Source of the DNA: Andreprevotia lacus DSM 23236 | GTDB taxonomy: Bacteria; Pseudomonadota; Gammaproteobacteria; Burkholderiales; Chitinibacteraceae | NCBI RefSeq assembly: GCF_900176275.1 | Contig: NZ_FWXD01000002.1 | Coordinates: forward strand, 106,917-170,916 | DNA: 64,000 bases | Direction: 5' to 3' | Program-made: the position numbers and the translations under genes | The notes under the pieces: generated by a model | Seen by the model: only the letters and a program-made list of their open reading frames with translations | What the model was told of the DNA's origin: nothing | The model's database searches: none | Shown here: positions 58,317 through 64,000 of the stretch, in pieces | Position numbering within the stretch: the stretch's first letter is position 1 | How the letters are laid out: each line of letters begins with the position of its first letter

Positions 58317-58633
58317 GGTTGTGCCCCTGAAATGCAATGCATGGGGCGTCCCGGTCAGCCGTTTAACCCCATTCCCTTGCGAATTCTGAATGAAATTGCT
58401 GTAAGCAAAAGCGGAAACCCATTCAATATTTGATGGGTTGGTGACATTGAGGGTACAGCAGCAAGAAGCCAGTGCTCAAGAATTGGTAGTGAGACTGTCT
58501 CGAAAAGAAAGACTTTTGAGATGGGGGGGCCATTGGAACGTTGCCGTTCCTCAGGTGGTCTTGTCAGATTTTGCGAGCGCCGAATTGTCTGGCTATGGAG
58601 CAGCCGCATGCGCAGGGTGATGCCCAGGGCTAG
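58317..58633. other. Gap with several small hairpins, no gene
   Basis: About 317 bp. GGAACG (58535-58540) pairs with CGTTCC (58545-58550) and CTCGAAAAG with CTTTTGAG (about 58499-58520). Short frames here lack family resemblance. It might be a relic of an insertion element or contain a small RNA; not resolved. Confidence 0.3.
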
Positions 58634-58981
58634 CTACTTCTTTCCCAGATGAAGTGCTGTTTGCCGGATGAGATCCAGGAGAAATTGCCGGTCTTGCTCG
58701 GGTACCAGTTGCAGCCAGGCGGCGATCTGTTCGACAGCTGCAGGCGTAGATGCGCTCGGCTCCTCGAGCAATTCCCCGATGGATATCTGGAGCAGCGACG
58801 AGAGCTTTTGCAGGGTACGCAGTGATGGTGAGGTCAGTCCGCGCTCGATGCGGGAGACCGACGCAGGTTCAAGCCCGAGCTGTTCGGCACAGCTGTCCTG
58901 TGTGATGCCGAGTTGTTTGCGGCGATTGGCAACATTGCGTCCGAGGCGCTTGAGTAGCTCTGCAGTTTCGTCCTGGACCAC
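58634..58981 (-). CDS. XRE-family transcriptional regulator
   Basis: A 115-residue protein with a Cro/C1-type HTH at about 12-66 (LGRNVANRRKQLGITQDSCA, VSRIERGLTSPSLRTLQKL) and a short helical C-terminal part that may dimerise. It probably regulates itself or the divergent lipoprotein gene at 59102. GC content is close to that of the host. Confidence 0.88.
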   Translation of the reverse strand: MVQDETAELLKRLGRNVANRRKQLGITQDSCAEQLGLEPASVSRIERGLTSPSLRTLQKLSSLLQISIGELLEEPSASTPAAVEQIAAWLQLVPEQDRQFLLDLIRQTALHLGKK

Positions 58982-59101
58982 AAATGTCTCCTTTTAGGAA
59001 GACATCTATGGTCATGCCTTATCAGTTCCTCGATAACAACCTAATATGTGCATTTGTTTGTAAACATTTTAGGACTTATCTTGCACGCCCAACACAGCCC
59101 A

Positions 59102-60601
59102 ATGTCACCGGCAGCAAAACAGGTATCGCCGCGCTCATCCGCTACCTTGGTCAAAATCGGTACCTCTCTTGCTGCAATTGCCTTGGTTCTGACCGCTTGC
59201 GGAGGTGGTGGCGGTGGCAGCTCCAGCTCTGTCGTAACACCCACTGCCACGCCAGTGCCCGTTGCGACACCCACACCGACGCCTGTGCCGATGCCGGCGA
59301 ATGCCGCCGTCTCGACCAACAACGGCACGACGTTCGACTACGCGTATGCCGCAGGCTTTAACGGCGATTCCGTTGCTGCGCCGGCGACGGCCGGCGACTA
59401 CACGATCAGCAAAGTCGAGTTTGGCCAGATCAATCTGATGCAGGTCGGTGATCCGTATTTCGCGTTGACTGCCAATCGTGATGTGCTGGTGCGGGTGTCG
59501 GTCTTGGGTAGCGTGGCCAACCTGGTGGCGCCGAATGTGGCGCTGAGCTTGAAGGATGCCTCGGGCAGCACGCTGTTCAACCAGGTGCTGTCGCCCAAGA
59601 GCGCCAACATGGTGTTGCCGACGCAACGCGACGTGGCTGATACCTACGTGAGCAACACGACCAGCCCGAACGGCCCGTTGCCGTGCTACACCGGCCGCAA
59701 TGTAGCCGGCTGCCCCAGCACCAGCGCAACGGTGGTCAAAACGGCCGGCGCCAGCATCCCGGACCTGTACCACGCCTACATCGTGAAGATCCCAGCTGCT
59801 AATTTGCCGGCCGGGACACTGACGCTGGTGGTGAATGTGCAACCGGGTACGACCCAGCAAGCATCAACGGTCGGCAATACCTTGAGCGTGCAGATCCAGC
59901 CGCGCACGGTGGCGCCGATGGATCTGACCCTGGTGCCGTTCCAGGTCGCTGGCGTTTCGCCGACGCTGCCGAGCACCGCGCACGTCACCACGATCGCCAT
60001 GCGCTACTTCCCGGTGTCGCAGGTTGTCGTGCGTCAGCGTGCACCGATCGTAGTGGCCGACACGGTACTGGGTGGCAAGACACCGGCACAGTATGGCGAT
60101 GCACGCCAACCGTTGCTGGCAGTGCTGGATACGACCTATCAGCAGGATGGGGTGACCAGCAGCTACTACCTCGGTGTCGTGCCGGGTACCGGCCAGGACA
60201 TTGGCGGCATCACACTGGGCCGGGGTTCTGGCATCGCGCTGTTCGGTGATAGCACCTACGACATCAACGATTCGTTGCGTCGTGAGCTGAACAATGGCCC
60301 GGCCCACTTCGGTGAAGTGAATGCGGCCAACGGCTGCGGTTCTGATGGCGGCGCCATCCTGCCATCTACCTTTGCCGATGGCGGCTTGAACGGGGTGTGG
60401 GGTGTCGATCTGATATCGGATGGCAGCAAGATCACCCTGCAAAACCCAGCAAAGAATCGCTCCATTGCCGGCTACTGCATGGGGCAGTGGTCGAGCAGCT
60501 ATCAGGTGAAGACGTATATGCGTGATGCGAAAATGGGCAAACTCAACGCGACCGAGCTGAACACGACCTACACCACGGTGGACCCTGTGGCTTGGTGGTA
60601 A
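59102..60601 (+). CDS. Lipoprotein resembling M66 (StcE/TagA) metalloproteases but lacking the zinc motif
   Basis: A 499-residue lipoprotein. The signal peptide ends in lipobox LTAC (near residue 35), followed by a Gly/Ser and Pro/Thr linker. The body has features of M66 enzymes: the N-terminal beta domain with ISKVEFGQINLMQ and ANRDVLVRVSV, and a catalytic-like domain with SSYYLGVVPGTGQ, NGVWGVDLIS and IAGYCMGQWSSSY. Where HELGHNFG...HAPCG is expected it reads RRELNNGPAHFG (Arg394-Glu395) then NAANGCGSDGG, so the zinc ligands are lost. It may bind glycoproteins without cutting them. ATG 59102 gives a compact signal peptide; 59048 is an alternative. The family call comes from remembered motifs and is moderately sure. 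Confidence 0.65.
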   Translation: MSPAAKQVSPRSSATLVKIGTSLAAIALVLTACGGGGGGSSSSVVTPTATPVPVATPTPTPVPMPANAAVSTNNGTTFDYAYAAGFNGDSVAAPATAGDYTISKVEFGQINLMQVGDPYFALTANRDVLVRVSVLGSVANLVAPNVALSLKDASGSTLFNQVLSPKSANMVLPTQRDVADTYVSNTTSPNGPLPCYTGRNVAGCPSTSATVVKTAGASIPDLYHAYIVKIPAANLPAGTLTLVVNVQPGTTQQASTVGNTLSVQIQPRTVAPMDLTLVPFQVAGVSPTLPSTAHVTTIAMRYFPVSQVVVRQRAPIVVADTVLGGKTPAQYGDARQPLLAVLDTTYQQDGVTSSYYLGVVPGTGQDIGGITLGRGSGIALFGDSTYDINDSLRRELNNGPAHFGEVNAANGCGSDGGAILPSTFADGGLNGVWGVDLISDGSKITLQNPAKNRSIAGYCMGQWSSSYQVKTYMRDAKMGKLNATELNTTYTTVDPVAWW

Positions 60602-60643
60602 TCACCACATGCAATGACATCGCGCGGTTTCGGCCGCGCGCTC

Positions 60644-60667
60644 AAACCGCCCTCGTGGCGGTTTTTG
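60644..60667 (+). terminator. Terminator after the M66-like gene
   Basis: AAACCGCC (60644-60651) pairs with GGCGGTTT (60657-60664), followed by TTT. Confidence 0.8.
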
Positions 60668-60710
60668 CTTTTCAAGCGCCGAACCTGGCCAAGTGAGGCG
60701 TGAATCACGT

Positions 60711-60754
60711 TTGTTTAGCTGTACAGCTAAACAAGCCAAAATCGCTAAACAAAA
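60711..60754. repeat. Perfect 24-bp palindrome with an extra half-site
   Basis: TTGTTTAGCT-GTAC-AGCTAAACAA at 60711-60734 is its own complement over all 24 bases. A further half-site GCTAAACAAA lies at 60744-60753. It is located between two convergent genes, not in a visible promoter. Confidence 0.85.
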
Positions 60755-60807
60755 CTGCGGGATGGTACTGGCCAGCAAGAGCGTCAATCCGCGTGGAGCC
60801 GCTACTC

Positions 60808-61659
60808 CTATAGCGCAGGCAGCAGCTTCAAGCCAGTTCGCTCGACCAGCGTTTGGTAGCTAATCACCCCGTCCAGCTTGGCGTCGCCCCGGTTCTCCAC
60901 CCAGTAGGCCCAGCTTTTGTTGGTGGCTGGATCGTAGACCAGCTTGTACAGCGCATCCGGTACCCAGACCCGTTGCATGTTGGGATCAGCGGAATGGTGC
61001 TGGCTGAACACCGGACCGGTGATGACATACACGTCACCGCCGGCGCGCATCACGTATTTACGCACTGCTTTCTCGACCGATTTGGCCCACACGCCGCGAT
61101 TGTTCTCTGGTGCCTGCGGCACCATGTTGGCCAGCGAGAAACTCTGTGCCATTGCTTCCGGAGTTGGCATGTCGCCGGCCGGCGCCATGTGGCCACGGTC
61201 GTAGCCAGACCCCTTGTAGTCTTCTAGGTTGGCACGCTTGGCCGATGGCAAGCGGGCTTCCGCATAGAAGCGATTGGTGCGCTGTTCATCTTGGGCATCG
61301 AGCAACTGCGCCTTGTTCAAGCGCTCGGCCACGAACAGCGGGGTGTGACTGGCGCCTGAGTGGTAAACGGCAAAGGCTGAGAAGCACAGCGCACGCGGCT
61401 GCCAACGTTCGGCGTGATCGACCTGCGGCGGCACGCCTTCAAAGAAGAACTGCGGGCAACCCGCAAAAGCACCTGCACCGCCAGCTTGGTGATGGCCCTG
61501 TCCGGCGGATGGCAAATTGAATGATGCCGGCAAGGCCGCTTTGGCCTTGGTCAGATTGCTCAACAACAGCTTGGTGTAGTGCTGGCCGGTCGGGGTGAAG
61601 GTGAGTGCGGCAGCACTGAGCAGTGCGCCAAAGAAAACAGCGGGTAGTTTACTGGCCAT
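60808..61659 (-). CDS. Secreted DNA/RNA non-specific endonuclease (NUC1 family)
   Basis: A 283-residue protein with an N-terminal hydrophobic signal segment (about 5-20). The betabeta-alpha-metal nuclease motif is DRGHMAPAGD at 154-163 with His157 as catalytic base, followed by NMVPQAPENNRGVW that holds the metal-binding Asn. This is the class of Serratia nuclease. It probably degrades extracellular nucleic acids for nutrients or biofilm turnover. Confidence 0.9.
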   Translation of the reverse strand: MASKLPAVFFGALLSAAALTFTPTGQHYTKLLLSNLTKAKAALPASFNLPSAGQGHHQAGGAGAFAGCPQFFFEGVPPQVDHAERWQPRALCFSAFAVYHSGASHTPLFVAERLNKAQLLDAQDEQRTNRFYAEARLPSAKRANLEDYKGSGYDRGHMAPAGDMPTPEAMAQSFSLANMVPQAPENNRGVWAKSVEKAVRKYVMRAGGDVYVITGPVFSQHHSADPNMQRVWVPDALYKLVYDPATNKSWAYWVENRGDAKLDGVISYQTLVERTGLKLLPAL

Positions 61660-61758
61660 CGAACCTGGAGAAAGAGAACGGAGAGCGTTTAGCGCAGAAG
61701 CAAAACAGCGCGGTCATCACCGCGCTGTTGGGCAATCAGTTGAGCAGCAGTCGCGTGC

Positions 61759-62085
61759 TCAAATCTTCAGTTGATCCAGCTGACCTCCGTTGGAGAGGAA
61801 CTCAATTACCCACAACGGCTTGCGACCACGGCCGGTCCAGGTGGCCGAAGCATCGGCCGGATTGCGGTATTGGGCGACGCCAGCGCCTTTTTGCTTGGCA
61901 CGCGGCTCAGCCGCTGCAGCGCCACCGACTAGATCCTTCAGGTCAAAGCCGCGTTCCTGCGCCAGTTGCTTCAACAGGTCCAGTGTCGCTTTTTTGTCTT
62001 CGACCTGGCGGCGGGCAATCGTTGCGGCAATGTCTTTTTGCAGCTGGAACAGTTCTGGCAGGGTGTATTGGGAAAGATCGCTCAT
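61759..62085 (-). CDS. H-NS-family nucleoid protein
   Basis: A 108-residue protein with an N-terminal oligomerisation coiled coil (about 5-50), Ala-rich linker and a C-terminal DNA-binding domain with ATWTGRGRKPLWV at 81-93, the core H-NS motif for AT-rich minor grooves. Betaproteobacteria carry several such genes. ATG 62085 is chosen from the start of the conserved fold; an upstream frame extension lacks support. It may silence nearby horizontally acquired genes, including the RHS gene. Confidence 0.92.
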   Translation of the reverse strand: MSDLSQYTLPELFQLQKDIAATIARRQVEDKKATLDLLKQLAQERGFDLKDLVGGAAAAEPRAKQKGAGVAQYRNPADASATWTGRGRKPLWVIEFLSNGGQLDQLKI

Positions 62086-62861
62086 GATGTGCCTTGGCTG
62101 AATATGGGTTGTTATTGCGGCCATTCTCGAGCAATCAAGAGCGACTCGCTGATCAGGAAGTATACATGGCGATTTCCGGATTTTTGAGGCGCCAAAGTCG
62201 CTATGGCACATCCACAGGCGGTGGCGGACTCACAGACGGCATCTGATTATCTTTCCCGGTAGATTCTAGGATTGTCAGCTTTTATTCCTGTGTCTGCTCG
62301 CGAGGTCCGGCGTTCAGCGTGCAGTGGTGCCTTATTTCTGCTTGGCAGTACTAAACATAGAGGCCGAGAATACGCGCAGCATGCTTGTAAGTATCCGATT
62401 CTATAATCGGTCTATAGTCACTCTATAGTTTCCTATAAAACCGGGTTCGCTCCGGTATTGCCTTCAAGGCGGCAACCGAATTCAGAGCAGAAAGTCGCGC
62501 GTGATGCCACATGCGGGCCAAGGGCAAAGTGCGCCTCAGAGGGGCGTTGGCATTGGCACCAAGTGCTGGTTGCGGTGGCACGGCCACAGGCAGCAGATCA
62601 GCTTGCATCGGAGCGTCGTTGGCACTATCCCAACCTAGCGCTACATTCCCACTGACATGACCTGCCTGGTGGGCCGAGGTCACAGTGGTGGCTCCCGCCA
62701 AAGCCAGTGGGTTAGGCGGCGTTACACCCAACGGCGGCCGCCGTAACCGGGCGGTGACTATTTTCATAAAAAAGATGCACTGCCCCTAAACTTTCGCGCG
62801 ATCGACTGGATACGTTGTGCAATGGCGCTGAGGCGCATAACGCATACGGAAGATATCGAGC
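62086..62861. promoter_or_regulatory. 776-bp region between H-NS and RHS genes
   Basis: Divergent control region without a convincing gene. AT-rich part 62240-62440 includes four units of an 11-bp pattern TCTATAnTnnn at 62400-62443, with TATAAT at 62402-62407. From about 62440 to 62760 GC content rises and a minus-strand 114-codon frame (62423-62767) is open, but it lacks family resemblance and a ribosome-binding site. Confidence 0.4.
62400..62443. repeat. Phased 11-bp TCTATA repeats
   Basis: TCTATAATCGG, TCTATAGTCAC, TCTATAGTTTC and CTATAAAACCG follow each other with 11-bp spacing, about one helical turn, so the TATA steps fall on one face of the DNA. Confidence 0.65.
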
Positions 62862-64000
62862 ATGGTTGCGATTGTTGGTGGCAATGGTCTGGGTCTGTCG
62901 GGTTCCTCGCGCGAGGTCTTGGGTTCGCAAGGTGTCGTAGGAAACGCTAAAACCGGCAACGGCAATGAGGCGGTCTACGTCAATGCCGGCACTGGGAATC
63001 TGGTTCTGCAGCAGCACGATACCCTGTTGTTGGGTGGTGGCCTGCAGCCAGATTTGCTACGTACCTACAACAGCAATGGCACCTGGGACGGCGACAACAA
63101 CGACCAGTGGCGCATCGGCTTCTACAAACGCATCTATGGCCTGACCGGCACGCTCAACACGGCTGGCAGCACCATCAAACGTGTGGATGGCGATGAGTTC
63201 GAAGCCACCTACACCTATGACACCACCCGGGGCGAGTACGTTAGCACCGCCGGTGCCGGCGCATTCGACAGCCTGCGCTACGACAGCGCCAGCCAAAGCT
63301 GGGCCTGGAAGGATGGCGCTAGCGGCGGCTCGGAACTCTACAAAACTGATGGTAGTGGCAGCGCTTGGCGGCTGGCCACGCAGAGTAACGCCGCTGGCGA
63401 TCAGGTTCGCGTGCAGTACAACGCTGCGGGCCAGATCAACCGCATTGAGTCGTGGGCTGCGGGCGATGCTACGTATAACAGTGGTCTGCAGCTGCAGTAT
63501 TCCGGTACCAAGCTCACCGAGGTGGGTTATTTCGCCAAAGACAGTAACAACGTTGAGACCAGCACAACACGCGTTCGCTATGGCTACGATACGTCGAATC
63601 GTTTGATCACCGTTACGGTCGATCTCTCGCCAGAAGACAGCAGCACCGCCGATGGCAAAGCGTATGTAACCAACTACACCTACGACGGCACCAGCAAGCG
63701 CTTGGCCAGTATCAGCCAGACCGACGGCAGCCGGCTGGAGTTTACCTACGACGCCAGTTTCCGCATCGCAACCGTCAGGGATGTGCGAAGTGCTGGCGAT
63801 ATTCGCATCACGACCTACAGCTACGCTGGTTCTCAGACCACGATCACTGACCCTGCCAATCAAGCGACCGTCTTCACGTTTGATGCCGCAGGCCAAGTTA
63901 CCGGCATTAAATATCCGACTGACAGTTACGGGACAAATGCCCCGAGTTTTACCTACGATGCGGCTGGCAATGTAACCACCATTTGGGATGGCCGAAATTA
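62862..64000 (+). CDS. RHS/YD-repeat protein, N-terminal part (runs off the window)
   Basis: Open frame of at least 379 codons from ATG 62862 to the window end. It begins MVAIVGGNGLGLSGSSREVL, with no signal peptide, followed by AVYVNAGTGNLVLQQHDTLL typical of the start of RHS proteins. YD-type repeats follow: YNAAGQINRIES, YGYDTSNRLITV, YTYDGTSKRLASI, FTYDASFRIATV, FTFDAAGQVTGIKY and FTYDAAGNVTTIW. RHS proteins form a shell around a C-terminal toxin used in competition. The toxin and any immunity gene lie beyond the window. Full-length proteins of this type often exceed 1000 residues. Confidence 0.9.
   Translation, partial: MVAIVGGNGLGLSGSSREVLGSQGVVGNAKTGNGNEAVYVNAGTGNLVLQQHDTLLLGGGLQPDLLRTYNSNGTWDGDNNDQWRIGFYKRIYGLTGTLNTAGSTIKRVDGDEFEATYTYDTTRGEYVSTAGAGAFDSLRYDSASQSWAWKDGASGGSELYKTDGSGSAWRLATQSNAAGDQVRVQYNAAGQINRIESWAAGDATYNSGLQLQYSGTKLTEVGYFAKDSNNVETSTTRVRYGYDTSNRLITVTVDLSPEDSSTADGKAYVTNYTYDGTSKRLASISQTDGSRLEFTYDASFRIATVRDVRSAGDIRITTYSYAGSQTTITDPANQATVFTFDAAGQVTGIKYPTDSYGTNAPSFTYDAAGNVTTIWDGRN

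Noticed and set aside
58355-58609. Minus-strand 84-codon frame between DUF4011 remnant and HTH gene
   Set aside because: Unlike any family known to me and lacking a start signal; the region contains hairpins that may be a mobile-element relic, but no clear evidence.
62423-62767. Minus-strand 114-codon frame before the RHS gene
   Set aside because: No ribosome-binding site and no recognised similarity. It may be a relic, but cannot be supported as a gene.

Overview
The window looks like a chromosomal segment of a high-GC (about 60-65% by eye in the core genes) Betaproteobacterium. A chitin-using member of the Neisseriales (Chitinibacteraceae type) is my best guess, based on the GH18/LytTR protein, a CBM-carrying NodB deacetylase, a large single-operon chemotaxis system, a GcvA-type LysR gene beside a DUF2917 gene, and H-NS. 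The genus is inference.

Region by region. 1-4.8 kb: a GspE/PilB-type ATPase (probably cut at its 5' end by the window edge), a GAF/HD-GYP c-di-GMP phosphodiesterase and an MFS exporter. 4.9-10.5 kb: a histidine-phosphatase lipoprotein with the MINPP-type HAE motif, a membrane protein joining a catalytically degenerate GH18 domain to a cytoplasmic LytTR DNA-binding domain, and a secreted CBM + NodB polysaccharide deacetylase. 10.6-20.1 kb: a minus-strand operon of sugar-binding protein, OmpR-type regulator, histidine kinase and lipoprotein aminopeptidase, divergent from a complete sugar ABC transporter (second binding protein, two permeases, UgpC/MalK-type ATPase). 20.2-31.7 kb: one minus-strand chemotaxis operon (membrane MCP-like protein, cheY, STAS protein, cheA, MCP, cheW, MCP, cheR, cheD, cheB, receiver-EAL). 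32.2-43.1 kb: valS, a Pr6Pr membrane protein, a Gly/Ser/His-rich exported protein, DUF2917 and divergent LysR, a Cache-domain MCP, a glycine-zipper protein, a small hypothetical gene and glmS.

43.1 kb onward is accessory DNA. A Tn7-like element begins 25 bp after the glmS stop codon, with 20-bp repeats at its end followed by tnsA, tnsB, tnsC, tnsD and tnsE. Its cargo includes a repressor-like HTH gene divergent from an AAA+ ATPase / subtilisin-like protease pair (a plausible defence module), an intact IS5-family insertion with 3-bp target duplication, an AT-rich orphan membrane protein and a truncated DUF4011 gene. I could not find the distal end of the transposon. 58.6-64 kb holds an HTH regulator, a lipoprotein that resembles M66 (StcE/TagA) metalloproteases but has lost the zinc motif, a NUC1-type nuclease, an H-NS protein and the first 1.1 kb of an RHS/YD-repeat gene that runs off the window.

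Three themes recur: sensing of sugar polymers by non-enzymatic or binding-protein modules (GH18-LytTR, the binding protein encoded with the two-component system), c-di-GMP and chemotaxis control of behaviour, and a mobile element carrying candidate defence genes. No tRNA, rRNA or CRISPR array was seen.
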